From NCBI RefSeq assembly GCF_022539665.2, contig NC_081332.1, positions 2,389,884 to 2,453,883 on the forward strand: DNA of 64,000 nucleotides, given 5' to 3'. The notes under the pieces are model-generated. The model did no database searches. It saw only the letters and a program-made list of their open reading frames with translations, and was not told the origin of the DNA. Below are positions 36,817 to 48,513 of the stretch, piece by piece (within the stretch, counting starts at the first letter, position 1; the number at the start of each line of letters is the position of its first letter). The translations under genes were made by a program, and so were the position numbers. The stretch is from Daphnia carinata (lineage: Eukaryota > Arthropoda > Branchiopoda > Diplostraca > Daphniidae).

Positions 36817-38333
36817 ATGCCAGTATTTCGCAAAGATCCTTGCGGAATTGTTTGCATATTTATGACATACTTAGCTGTTTTTTACGCTGATTATGTCGTT
36901 GTAAGATGGATTGTTATACAAACGCTGCACAATAGGTAAGAACTGTGGTTTGACAGGTGTAACATCATTAAGAACAGACGTTTGAATATGTTTTCATCTC
37001 ATTCTACTATTTACAGCCTTTGGGGTGCTTTTCATGCGGTGGTTTTCAACTCTATAATTTTACTTCTCACCTTTTCACACCTACGTACTGTGTTTTCTGA
37101 CCCTGGAATAGTTCCTCTACCACAGAGCAAACTGGATTTTGCTGAGCTTCACACAGGTCTGTTGGATTGGTAAACTTTGTTGATCAATTTATTCCAATAT
37201 GGCAATTACTACATGTTTAAAAAAATATTTTTTAATTATTATATTAGATTAGTAATTGGTTAAGCCATGGTGATGATTTGGTTACCTGGCATGTTAAGTA
37301 AAAGTGATATCAACCAATGCATGCCATAAAAGAAAAAAAAACTTTGTCAGGACTCTAACAGTGATGTTGCTGCAATAATTGATTTTCACAAAAATTCAGG
37401 GACTCAAAAGGAACCTACAAGCAAAGATGACTACACTGTGTGTGCACGCTGTGAAACATACCGGTATGTTAAAAAAAAAATTTGTTTTGCATCAATATCA
37501 ATAAGCAAACAATAATTGGCTTTCTGTTCCTCAGTCCCCCCAGAGCTCATCACTGTAGGTAATTTGAATGATTAGGTATGAAAAAAAGTCTGTATATAAT
37601 TTTCTGTTGTTTTTCTTTAGGATTTGTCAGAGGTGTGTACGCAGAATGGATCATCATTGCCCTTGGGTAAATAATTGCATAGGTAAATAAAAAAAAAACA
37701 GGTTGACATACCAAGATGTTCATAGCAAAAATTAAAAACAATAAAAATATAAATCTAATCTTTGTATTATAAGGACAATATAATCAGAAGTACTTCCTCC
37801 AGTTCCTGTTTTATGTTGGAATCTTATCTGCCTATGCTGTGGTCCTTGTTATTTTTTCCTGGATTCAAGATTGTGAAGATTGTCACAAGGATAAAGTGAC
37901 GACTCAAACGAGGATGTAAGAATCATTCCGATAGAGCTTATCAAAGTTTAAACGTTCTTCATTGAAAACCATATTGGATTTCAATCTAGTTTACACTCTA
38001 TCATACTCGTGGTGGAAAGCGGACTGTTCGGTTTATTCGTGACAGCCATTATGTGCGATCAGTTGCAGGCAATTTTTGGCGATGAAACGGCCGTTGAACA
38101 AGCAAAACAGCAAGGACCTTTCAGGTTTCTGTTTTTCCATAAAACTCCCAATCCGCCACAAGAAAATTTCTTATATTTTTTTCTCCATTCAACTTCAATT
38201 TGCTTTTAGGCCGAGGAAACCTCGACTAGCATTGCTCACCGAGGTATGTGGTCGTGGAAGCCCAATGTTCTGGGTTTTACCTTGTCAGTCACCGCCCAAA
38301 GATTTAGATTTAATATCTGGATACGATGTCTAA
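36817..38333 (+). CDS. ZDHHC3/7-type protein S-acyltransferase
   Basis: Golgi-type DHHC enzyme that transfers palmitate to cysteines of membrane proteins. Exons: 36817-36935, 37017-37156, 37400-37463, 37535-37558 (24-nt microexon), 37621-37682, 37774-37915, 37990-38124, 38210-38333; phases agree and give 269 residues. The cysteine-rich domain reads [19 protein letters not shown] and then [18 protein letters not shown], with the catalytic Cys of DHHC near residue 129. Four hydrophobic membrane segments are visible: two before (exons 1 and 2) and two after the DHHC domain (exons 6 and 7), as in the family. DETAVEQAK and the short C-terminal tail match ZDHHC3/GODZ and ZDHHC7 rather than longer subfamilies. 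Confidence 0.93.
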
Positions 38334-39059
38334 TTCAGTACCTCGCATTTCTCCATGTTGTTCGTGAAATGCATTCCCCACACTTGTTGTGCAGTATTTA
38401 TTTGCCCTTTTCTACAAGCCCTTCTTACAATTAAGTGTAGCTGTGCCCTGACCTCCCCTTCCAAAGCAACATGACTGGTATCGCATGATGACGATGAATT
38501 TCCTTTTATCATAAAAATCAGCAGAAAAGAAACAAAAAAAAAGGAATTAGAAATAATAATGGAAAACAAACCAAAAAAAGAATACCCTCCTACGTTACAG
38601 ATGTCTATTGTGGTTTGTTTGTGAGGAGAAAGCTTTAAAACCTATACAGAGTACAGCAATATTTCTTCTAGTTTGCAGAATTTTCTATTTGCCACCAAGA
38701 ATACATTGATAAACAGTGCATGTTCAATATCTGTCTCACCGTTTCGCCTCAAACTTTCATATTTTAATTACGATTAATTGGTCTATAACGAGAAAGTTGA
38801 GGTCCAAACCGACTAATCCAAATCGAACATATGGACCCATAGTGTACGTGAGGAAGCTAAATAATCAAATGCTGTTTAGGAACAAATAGTAAAGTGTACG
38901 CTGCTCAAAGAAAAAGAAAAATTGTGTACACATGAATAAGGTTGGAAGCGCTTAACTTTAAATAGTGTTTCTTCTGCATTGACCTCCACCGTCCTTGATC
39001 GTAAACGGTTCAAAGTGTTGATCACGCTTTAATATCAGCATCCTCTAAGCTGACGTGCA
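38334..39059. other. 3' regions of two convergent genes
   Basis: Lies between the ZDHHC stop (plus) and the icarapin-like stop (minus). No open frame with coding character; presumably both 3' UTRs. Confidence 0.6.
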
Positions 39060-40017
39060 TCACTTTTGAAGCATCCCGTAATTTTGCATCGGTGTGTGGT
39101 CTACTCTTTGCCCTTTCTCGTGGGCATTTTCTTTATGGTGAGTAGTATCCGTCTCGTTATCTGGATACACCGATATGGCTTTCGTGTGGTAAAACGACTG
39201 TATGCCATCCTGGTTTGTAGTCTTTATAAAAAAAAATCATAAAAATTCGATCTCGATATCACCATGTACTATATTTCTCCTCTTACCTTGAAGATGGTTT
39301 CATTGACAGTCACAAGTGTACCGTTGATGAACTTTTAAAAATATAAGGGAAATTATTTACGAAATGTGTTTGTTGGTATGGCTTACGTAAGTTAAAATAC
39401 GCACAATTTGAAATGCAAGAAAATAAAAAAAAAAACCGGAAACTCATAGAAGTTTGTTTTGTAAATAGGCTTACTTTAGAATGTGAAGTGCTGTTGGAGT
39501 AATTGTCAGGTAAATCGAACGGAGGCCTGTTGTCTTCGTTAAAGCTCCACAATGCGTTTAATTGATCCCGGATCACCCGTAAAGATTCTTCAAGAAAACT
39601 CATACGAAACATATGGCCAAATATATCGATCGAAAACACCTTACCTTGTAATTTCTGGAACATTGGGTTTGCGCCAAAAACTGAAGAGGTAGGCAAAAGT
39701 GACAGGTTAAATCCTAACATTTCAGAAGACTCACTGGAATCATCATTTTTGTGACTATAGTTGGGGTTGTCATTGCTGCTCGACATTCCCTCAATAGAAG
39801 AATCATTGTCAACCATAGTTCCCATTTGAAATGATGGCTGTGAAGGCGTACTTGCTTGATGTGGTATTTCAATATCTGTTCATGAAGACAAACAATTTAG
39901 AAAAATCTAGAACAACTTTTAAATATTAAATAGCATTTTACCTTTAGTGGGCCCGTTAGGCATAGCTGAGACGGTCAATACCAGCATGGCGCCGAAAAAA
40001 CTGATCACGAACTTCAT
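39060..40017 (-). CDS. icarapin-like secreted protein
   Basis: Icarapin is a secreted arthropod protein first known as bee venom allergen Api m 10, with homologues in many arthropods; its molecular role is unknown. Exons (minus): 40017-39942 (signal peptide, FFGAMLVLTVSA), 39875-39475, 39331-39287, 39221-39060; phases agree and give 227 residues. The conserved block NSTSHSKFINGTLVTVNET, then FYHTKAISVYPDNET, matches the icarapin segment with its Asn-glycosylation sites (NST, NGT, NET). The N-terminal third is Ser/Asn/Asp-rich and low in complexity; the C-terminus is His- and Glu-rich and ends with a stop at 39062-39060. Family assignment rests on remembered similarity in the central block. 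Confidence 0.8.
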
Positions 40018-42747
40018 TTTTCAAATAGCTGTAAAGACGTTTAAAAATATGTGTCAAACACATAGGCAATAGGAACGGCAATCCTTACTTTCCGGTTGAA
40101 TTGAGATGAGATCGCGCACTCCACCGACCTAACCAGCCGTCGAAATAATGACACGCGAAACTCACGTTGCTCCTCATATAACCTCCTTTTCCATGAGCCA
40201 CACGTAATTACGGCGCAATAGTTTTTCAGCTTACCGGGATTTTGCGTTATAACTGGCCATATAGGGCTATACAATCCGAGGTGAAGTTATGCAATGCGAC
40301 ATTATACTATTTTTCACTGCCTTTGGAAACCTTGGATGAGCCAAATCGTTCCAGAACATATTCAAAACCATTTAATTTGTAGCAATTTCATTTGAATATT
40401 TTGCTGCGTTAGATTATGCAACGCACAGACATTTTAAATCCCCTTAGAAAGTACGGAGAAGTGAACCATGATGGGGGAAGCTAAGTTGAGACCTTTGAAT
40501 TTTTGGTAAGCTAAGTTGAAATCTACGAAGATCAAATATTGCAAATTATCCATAATATCTTCCTTTTCCTAATTAAAATTTAACACTAACGAAATTCGAG
40601 GACCTTGGACAACATACAGAGCGCAGTCATCTGGACTTCCTATTTGGAAATCCGGTCTATTCAAATCCAAGCAGTACACACCTTATTACCACGCTGATGA
40701 AAAAAAAAATTAACGTGATTTTTATTTAAAGCAGATTCAAAACTTTTTATTTGCCAATGACTGTCCTACGAAATTTATTTTTCGCTTGTTGCTCGACGCT
40801 TGGCCAGTTTTCCATCCGGTCGGAAATGTTATGATACCTTTTGTTTCTTTCCCCTCTATGCTAGTATGACACATTGTTTCGGGAGGAAGGAAGTGCGAAC
40901 TAGAAGCCAGGCGTTGCTATTCTACGTGAGGACCCCATTATACCGGGGCGCTACATGCACATCATCACAATATCAGTGATATACATGGGCACTAAAAATC
41001 AACCAAGATTTCTCGTTGTTCTTGGTTATCCCTATTGCTAGGTTCGCCTAATGTTTACACCCAATCAGTTCATCAACAGAGAAACGGGAGAAGACTTGCA
41101 TGAATGAATGGCGTTCAAGGTGCCTGCCATAAATGCAGCACTCATATTTGATAGTAGAACGTGCTCTAGCTATAATAGTAGGCTACTCAAGAAATTGTGA
41201 CATCTGTCTTCCGCATAATAAAAAAGAAATACGTGGTACAATTAAAGGAAATCCTTCCACGGGAAGAGGCAGATATTCATTATTTTGCGACAACGGAAAA
41301 TGTAGAAATCAAGTCATAAAGTGTGTAAGGTTATAAAGAAAGTGAAAAAAAAATGTTATGGCATTTGAGACCATTTTCAAAAATGGTCATTTTTTTACGT
41401 AATGAAGAATTTCCCAAAGTTTTACCAACAAATTGATACAACATCGTCATTCTTGTTTTTCTTGACAGTCGTAGCTTACTGGTCATATTAATTTAGACCT
41501 TCAAAACAGGACGTTTCTCGCAGTATCGAAATTTAACAGGCAGGTTTTTTTGTTTTTTTTACCCAAAACCCAAATTCAAGGGCGTTTCACATTTTATTTT
41601 CTTCTAGTACATTTATGTCAAGTTCCTTATTTTTCCGAGTTTTTTTATTTTGTTTTTCGATCTCAGATACGGGCCTTAAGCAAAACTACTATGCAGGTAC
41701 CTTAAAAAAAGCTAACACCGAAAACGACCAAGTGGATTTTCGAAATTATACTGATTACCAACAAGGTAGAAAAATTTTGTTTTATCTGTTTTACCAGCAA
41801 AATTCAAGTGGAAATTCGCCCGACGCGATTGATTACGTGCAACAAAGATCTTTGGCCTGGGAGAACTTGATGCAATTGTTCAAAATGCAAAATAGGGCGT
41901 GGCACCTAGTTTTAGAAATGTACGCATGCGGTAAAACTACCTATTTCGGTTTATGGCTCCACGAAAAATTGCTGTTAGCAAGCCATCATATTCTTTTTAT
42001 GAAATATTATACCCCGTGAATGCTAGAAAAAGTGAATGTTTGTTTCCCTTTCAATGTTATCCGTACATTTCGACGGAGACAAATGATTGAACATGCTAAT
42101 TCTTTCATAGATTACCTGAGTTTGCGAATTTTCGAAGTTTACCTTCATTTAGTACTAGAGTTCTAATAGATAAATTCATAAAAAGAAAAATCGGTCGAAT
42201 GAAAAAACAAAGCAATTGAATACTAACAACTATGCGATGAATTGCACTTCCTTTGAAGCGTGCTATTTGTAGCTGACGCATTCAACCATGCAGCCTTCCG
42301 CATTCGATAATATATTTTCTTTTTTTACATTAACGCCGCTTAAAAAGGAAAAAAAAATAAAATATCACATGGCCGTTGCAAGTGGGTAAACGCAACTTGT
42401 TTTCCCCTTTTCTTTTCCTTTCTTTGTTTAACATCTCAAAAAGGTGTCCAATTCACGGCAATAGTGGATACATTATTAATGTACCCAACATGTTGCGATT
42501 TATTCCAAGAAACGAGATGAAAGGTGTATGAACAGAAAAGGTCAATAATACCTTTCTCTCATTATATGTACAGTCCGGCCATTTACCGTCTAACTCGAGT
42601 TTTTCTGCTTGTTACCATACCAAGGCTCCGCCCCATCTACCAAACAATTCGAAGGCTATACAGCTTAGTCACGGAAAAGTTCTTCGAACACTTCCGTCGT
42701 GACGGCAGCCTGCAGGAACCCGATCAAGGTTGAATTTCAGCCGAGCA
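40018..42747. other. mostly non-coding; icarapin-like 5' region and one weak ORF
   Basis: Apart from the doubtful ORF at 41615-42019, nothing here reads as coding. The first few hundred bases should hold the icarapin-like promoter (minus). The rest is AT-rich without notable repeats. Confidence 0.45.
41615..42019 (+). CDS. unidentified ORF, possible exon or degraded gene
   Basis: A 134-codon frame. Its first part is Phe-rich and probably intronic; after a CTCAG acceptor-like site near 41666 it reads SDTGLKQNYYAGTLKKANTE, FRNYTDYQQG, RSLAWENLMQLFKMQNRAWH and GLWLHEKLLL. The Trp- and Gln-rich middle looks like real protein. There is no signal peptide and no recognised family. Neighbouring exons were not found, so it may be a pseudogene fragment. 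Confidence 0.25.
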   Translation: MSSSLFFRVFLFCFSISDTGLKQNYYAGTLKKANTENDQVDFRNYTDYQQGRKILFYLFYQQNSSGNSPDAIDYVQQRSLAWENLMQLFKMQNRAWHLVLEMYACGKTTYFGLWLHEKLLLASHHILFMKYYTP

Positions 42748-42756
42748 TATATAAAG
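42748..42756 (+). promoter_or_regulatory. TATA box of the cuticle protein gene
   Basis: TATATAAAG stands about 95 bp before the start codon, with a CAGCATTG start-site candidate about 27 bp downstream. Confidence 0.7.
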
Positions 42757-42848
42757 CCGTTTGTACACAGCAAAACAGCATTGTAAACTTCTCGTGTTTT
42801 TTGGAGGCAAGTTCGATTTGGCAATCGAAGCGTGGGGGCATTATCAGC

Positions 42849-42923
42849 ATGAAGCTCTGTGTAAGTTATCCAACTTTACACTGTGTTAATACGGAGATAA
42901 TAATTGTTTTGTTTTGTTCTAAA

Positions 42924-42954
<31 letters not shown>

Positions 42955-43635
42955 TGACGTATATACCAAAATCTCGTTCACAAATTTTAACCTTTTTCGT
43001 CTTGATTTAACTAAAACGAGGCTGCCGCTGTTCTCTTAGTGACATGTATGGCAATCACGGCATCGGAGATCATTTCGCCATGGAATGCCGGATGGAGCGC
43101 TGTGATAGTATCGGGTCACGACAGTCTGTCCGACGATTCGAACGACCAGTCCAACGATCACGACAGCTTTCCAAGCAGCGATGATTCAGAAACGTACGCG
43201 ACACAGTACATCGCTCAAGATGAACTGGGCCAGACTAGCTTCGGATACGCTCACCATGGCCAGGCGGCCACTAATTATCGCGATGCTTGGGGTAATCAGG
43301 TGGGCAATTGGGCCTTCATCACCCCCGAAGGCCAGCAAATAATCGTCGCTTACATCGCCGACGATCGGGGCTTCCGCGCATTCTCCGAAAACTTACCAGT
43401 GGCACCGTCTTTCATTCATGAAGCACCGACGGATACGATCGAAGTGGCCGCCGCTCGGGCCGAACATTTGGCCACTTACCACATCGTGAAGAATAGGCCT
43501 GTTGCCAATGTAATGCCAGCGGAAGTTCCCAACATGGGCTTTATCCAGTCTGTGACGGATACTCCGGAAGTAATGCTAGCCAAAACAGAATTCATGAAAG
43601 TTTTCAACGCGATCAAGAACAGTCGAGCTGTATAA
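42849..43635 (+). CDS. Rebers-Riddiford (chitin_bind_4) cuticle protein
   Basis: Structural cuticle protein that binds chitin through the RR consensus. Exon 1 (42849-42860) encodes only MKLC; exon 2 (43021-43635) follows an ACGAG acceptor and continues AAAVLLVTCMAITASE, which together form a good signal peptide. This acceptor, rather than the later TTAG, keeps frame and completes the leader. Total 208 residues. The RR consensus reads GNWAFITPEGQQIIVAYIAD, then DRGFRAFSENLPVAP. Before it is a Ser/Asp-rich stretch (LSDDSNDQSNDHDSF). The C-terminal third carries two related segments ending in AEHLATYHIVKN and TEFMKVFNAIKN. A one-codon-block first exon holding the start is typical of arthropod cuticle genes. 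Confidence 0.92.
42932..42953. repeat. (GA)11 microsatellite in the cuticle gene intron
   Basis: Uninterrupted purine dinucleotide tract within the only intron (42861-43020). Confidence 0.9.
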
Positions 43636-43639
43636 AAAT

Positions 43640-43645
43640 AATAAA
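43640..43645 (+). terminator. poly(A) signal of the cuticle gene
   Basis: AATAAA lies only 5 nt after the stop codon; a second AATAAA at 43722-43727 is more conventionally placed and may be the one used. Confidence 0.5.
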
Positions 43646-44839
43646 GCCAATGTACATGGTTGTCGCCGTCATAATTCCTATATCCTATTTGCAGTGAAAA
43701 TAGAAAGATTTTTGTTTCAGAAATAAAATGCTCGTTTTTATTATTATTATTATTTTTTTAATAGGCTGCGAGTTCGACAGTGGGTTGTTTAAATACGTGT
43801 ATACATTTTAACTTTCAAGATCGTTTGACGCATGCAAAATACCCGGTCGAAAATGTGAAGGTCTACAAAGGCGTGTCTTACCGCTTTATTGCGCGTTGAA
43901 CGCGGGAGTGAAAGTGGATCGAGCCACACATTAGGTGACATTGGTTCTACAGTTTTCTAGATTTTTTTTTTTTTTTTACTTCGGGCGAAGGGTGGGCATT
44001 TTTCGTCTCATTTCGTAATGGAACAATTTCAAGGAAATGGTTCTAGCCAACGTAAAACCTGTTATGCTCGACCCTGAAATTATAAAATCAAGTTCAGGTT
44101 TTCAACGGGTCTGATTTTTTTTTTTTTTTTTTTTTCACACTTCATTATTTTTTATGCGGCTTTTTGATGATCGTGGGGCTTAAACTAAACATGCACCTGT
44201 TTTCAAATCACATCAATGTCAATTTTTCTTTAGCGCAAAGATTAATTAAAAACGCTGTCGTTTCAATTCATTATAATTGTTTTTAGCCATATGATTATTC
44301 TTTTCCTTGGTCTTTTAAACTTTATTACGTTATATTTTATTATGTTATTATAACTCAGTTGCTTGTAAATACAGTTTTCGAAGAAAATCTTTCAAAAACC
44401 TGAAATTTGTGCATTTTGCCGGTGGTATCTGGAATTAGCTGGACAAAATGGTTTTATCATGCGCGAGACACAAAAATGCCGCAAACTAGTATACATGCAA
44501 TACGTCTGATATAGGTAATCGCCTGTCCATGTTCAGACCGCTTCCGCCATTACGCATGCATGTGGATTGTACCCATTACTGCTTTAGAGAACATGTGATG
44601 GACAACTGTGAGCTGCTTTCTATACCTCAAAATCCAAAACACCTCCATTAGTTGGACACGTTCGCTTTGCCGAACATGACTGTCGATATGGTAACGTTCA
44701 AATGTTTTATTGGCATGAATTGTATAATGAAGCAATACCGAACAGTGAGATGTCGGAACAAATATGACGATAAATAATTAAATACATCGCTCTTAAAATC
44801 AAAATAAAAAAAAAAGATGTACCCTATACAAAACTGAGA
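43646..44839. other. intergenic between convergent cuticle and protease genes
   Basis: AT-rich DNA with T runs (near 43963 and 44118). No coding signal on either strand; 3' UTRs at both ends. Confidence 0.6.
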
Positions 44840-46070
44840 TCATTTCCCATCGAGAGTTTGTGAGATCCATTCCAGGTAGTTTTCGATTCGCGTGTAAATG
44901 CCAGGAAGTTTTGGAAGTGCGCATCCGATTCCACCGCTGACCAGTCCGATTGCAACGTGATGACTTCTTTCCTGTATCATCAGAGGTCCACCACTGTCTC
45001 CCTGAAGTTGAATTGAGAAAATCTACTGTCAATCAGCAGTTCACGTTTACTTTTAAAAATAAAAAAAACAATACGTTGCAAGAATCTTTCCCGCCTTCCT
45101 CGTAGCCTGCGCACATGGAATTCTCGGTGATGGCCAAATCTTTCCTGCCTTCTAGCAGCCACTGCTTGCATTTTTCATTAGCCAAAATGGGGACCCTAAC
45201 TTTCCTTAATTTGGTCGCATGACGGCCACCTGAAACCGACAATCATTTCATTTTTTTTTTTTCATTAAATTATTATAGTTCATACCGCTCTTGTCGTGTC
45301 CCCATCCGGCCACGGTTGCCATCACACCTGTCAATGATCCTTTGACCGAATCAGGCAAACAAATGGGCATAACTAAATCACTCCAAGCGGCTTCTTGCGC
45401 TAGATTGATGAGAGCGATATCGTCGGCCACTTTGCTCTTGGCGGGATCGTAAGACGGATGATTGACAATTCGATTAATGCGAAACATTCGCGCTTCGTTC
45501 GGTATATTGTTTTCGCCGCGGTTCCAAGCGACGCTCACCTGAAACTGAGTGGCTTCTTTCCTATTATTCCGATATAGCCACCCGACAAGAGACAAACTCA
45601 ATTAAAATGTATCAGTTTAAATCAAAAGGGAACAGAAGATGGTCTTGCCTAATACAATGAGCAGCTGTCAGGACCCATTTATTGTGAATGAGGACCCCAC
45701 CGCAAATGAGCTCTCCACGCAAACCAACTAGCGACACCATCCTGAAACGCGGAAACCATTATTCTATCAAATGAAGAAGAGCTAAATTGATTATCTTCGC
45801 TTGGTACCAAGGAAATTCGCCTTCAAATGTTTCGTCGCCATTGACTATTTTCGCCTTGCGTCCTTTGATGCTGGATAGACCGCAATCCACATCAGCCACT
45901 ACAAATTACAGATTTCAAACATGAATCAGCGATACCAGCAATTAAGTTTGTAAATAAAATGATATAGCTTTTGTTATGTATAGGCGCTTACGGTTAGTGA
46001 AGCCGTGGATAACGTGAAGTTGGAGAACTGACAGCAATGTGAAGAACGACGACAACCGCATGATTTGCAT
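44840..46070 (-). CDS. trypsin-like serine protease 1 (S1A, secreted)
   Basis: Secreted single-domain S1A endopeptidase zymogen. Exons (minus): 46070-45992 (signal peptide), 45898-45808, 45741-45649, 45560-45286, 45229-45075, 45001-44840; phases 1,2,2,1,0 agree and give 284 residues. Activation site is before IVNG. Catalytic triad: His in LTAAHC, Asp in ADDIALI, Ser in GDSGGPL. Asp189 (KDSC) with Gly216 and Gly226 predicts cleavage after Arg/Lys. The usual Trp215 is replaced: VSGGIGCA. The intron after exon 3 starts with GCAAGA (ATTAG|GCAAGA), a GC-AG intron, chosen because it keeps the paralogous reading [12 protein letters not shown]. It differs most from the other three copies (Asn192 in place of Gln). 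The first Met of MQIMRLSS was used; the second is also possible. Confidence 0.93.
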
Positions 46071-46190
46071 TTGTGTCAGCAACACACGAACAGTTTGGCT
46101 ATGTTTAAAGTGTAGCAACCACAACTACGCGTATAGAGCAACGAGCAGCAGAAGCGAAACTGTTGTCGTTCGCAGCGGAGCTCTCCGTCA

Positions 46191-46196
46191 TTTATA
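46191..46196 (-). promoter_or_regulatory. TATA box of protease 1
   Basis: TATAAA on the minus strand, with CAGTT about 35 bp downstream (A at 46161) as initiator; this predicts a 5' UTR of about 90 nt. Confidence 0.7.
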
Positions 46197-47038
46197 CTTG
46201 AGTCGAAGGGTCGTTGAGGATAACAAAGACCTTCAAAAATATGTAGTACTCTCGTTAAACTATACGTGTGGTATATAGCGATATAGTGTATTCAAGGCTT
46301 TGCTACCGGTATATGTATACGAAACAAACAGGGAATGTGTGTCGCTACCACCCTGATTATTCGAAAACACGGTACACAAGCACGTGCTCTTCATTTCGGT
46401 GTTCCCTTGAAAAACAACGCGTTATACTTCAGTTTTCACCGAGTTACCCAACAAATCATTTCAGAGATGATTATATGATCTTAATTTAGACGTGTTCAAG
46501 AAACGTTAAGGATTTTAAATGAACTGTAAATTCTTCCACACTTGCTGCTAAATAAAAAAAAATATATATGGAAAAATGTAATTCTTTGCAATACATTAGT
46601 GGGGTTTGTTAATTGAATGATAATTTAGGATAAACAATATGTTCTTTATAGATGCGTAGTTTAAGCAGATCCCATTCGCGACGGGGCATAACCTTAGTCT
46701 AAATGCAAAACGAATGGGGGCCAACCCTTGACTGAATTCTTCTATGAGGGTTAAAATCTTACTCATTGTGCAGAACCCTTTTTTTTCGGTTGCAGTACCC
46801 TATTCAATGCCGATGAATTATTTAAATTAGTGATTAAAACATAATGAATAACAGATAAATGATTTAGCACAGATTTCAAAATCATCGGTTTATACACCCA
46901 TTTTCTTCATGAATATTTATTCACAAACATTCTGTTATAAATATATGTTTTCTTTTTTAAAATAATGTACAAGAAGGCTGCGTTCATAAATTTGTCATAA
47001 ATAGTTATGTACAAATCATCCAAGATAAGAATTTGAAA
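46197..47038. other. intergenic between proteases 1 and 2
   Basis: Upstream region of protease 1 and 3' region of protease 2, both on the minus strand. A CACGTG hexamer is at 46381-46386. No further gene or protease relic is seen. Confidence 0.6.
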
Positions 47039-48399
47039 TCATACTGCACGTACCAACTCTGAGATCCAATCGAGGTATTTGTTGACGCGGGTGTAGAGGC
47101 CGGGCAATCGAGGTCGCGCACAACCGACGCCGGCGCTAACGACACCGACGAGCAGATGTCGCCCATCCTTTTTGATCATCAACGGGCCTCCACTGTCACC
47201 CTGCCGAAAGAGTCCGAATTTGATTTTTGAATGACAACAATAAAAAAAAAATTAAATATAATATAATCCATTGTCCTTACCTGACAAGAGTCTTTGCCAC
47301 CTTTTTCGAACCCGGCGCACATTGACGTGTCAACGATGGTCAACGATTTCTTCTCTTCTTTGTACCATTCCTGACACACTTTATTCTCTATAATAGGTAG
47401 GTCAACCTTCTGCAGGGTGTTGGGTCGTTGGCCGCCTTTCGTTTTGTGGAGAAAATAAGATTTGGAAAATAAGCTGAGATTAGCCTCATTTCAATCAATA
47501 AAAGCGACTTAAGAAAAAAGGTGAAAGTTTAGGGTTATAGAACGATCTGCGTACCGTTTTTGATTTCGTTGGTTAAACCCCAACCGGCCACTGTGGCCAC
47601 CATTCCAGTGTATGAGTCCTTGTCCGGATTGGGTAGACAAGTAGGTTGAACCATGTCGTTCCATTCGGCTTCTTGATCCAATTGAATTAAGGCGATGTCG
47701 TCGGCCACTTTGCTCTTTACGGGGTCGTAAGTGGGATGATTGACGATGCGATTAACGCGCAACAATCGAATGCCCTTCCGCGATGTTGCAGTTCCATCAC
47801 GAGCCTTCATATTAAGACCAGCCACGCCCACGTGAAATTGCGTAGCTTCTTTCCTGATATGTTTTAAATATTTTTTTGGGGGGTAAAAACAATAGAAAAA
47901 AAATTCGAAACGCTTTATATTGGACTTTTGATGTTGATCAATCGTAATGAGTTTAATTGTTAAGTAGGATTACGTGATACAATGGGCGGCAGTCAGGACC
48001 CATTTCTTATGGATGAGGGCGCCACCGCAGAATCGCTCACCACGCAGACCTACTAACGAGACCATCCTGCCATCCAGAAATTGATTCAATTATTTGCAAA
48101 TTTCGATTGTGGCGGAATAAAAATAGCTATTATTTATGGCTGTTTTAAATTTTTACCAAGGAAACTCTCCTTCCGCAGCGTCTACTCCATTAACAATCTT
48201 GGCTTTGCGAAGTTTGGCCATTCCGCAATCAACATCGGCCACTGGCAAAAAGACAAATCAATTAATCAAAACCGATGACGCTTTTTGTTGATAAGCCAAA
48301 GACATCCAAAGAAAAAAAAAATTATTTACTGTTAAGAAATGCATTGATGAGTTGAAAACAACAGAGAGATAACACAATCAGAGAGAAGTACTGCTGCAT
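47039..48399 (-). CDS. trypsin-like serine protease 2 (S1A, secreted)
   Basis: Exons (minus): 48399-48330 (signal peptide [20 protein letters not shown]), 48241-48157, 48066-47974, 47853-47555, 47435-47281, 47200-47039; same phases as protease 1, 287 residues. The propeptide carries ADVDCG, whose Cys probably stays tethered to the catalytic domain after cleavage before IVNG. Triad: His in LTAAHC, Asp in ADDIALI, Ser in GDSGGPL. Asp189 (KDSCQ), Gly216 and Gly226 are trypsin-like; Trp215 is replaced by Ala (VSAGVGCA). It has a slightly longer loop after exon 4's start ([16 protein letters not shown]) than proteases 3 and 4. No clip domain is present. Confidence 0.95.
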
Positions 48400-48476
48400 G
48401 ACTAGTATAATGAAAGTTTAATTGATTTCAGACAAGAGCGGCTGCAGTGATCAGAACTGGTTTTGGTTGTGCGACA

Positions 48477-48513
48477 GACTGAGGAAGTTAAACGCGGATA
48501 AGTGGATTTTATA
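48477..48513 (-). promoter_or_regulatory. TATA plus TCAGTC initiator of protease 2
   Basis: TATAAAA (48513-48507) and the arthropod initiator TCAGTC (48482-48477) are 33 bp apart, predicting a transcript start at 48480 and an 81-nt 5' UTR. Confidence 0.8.
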
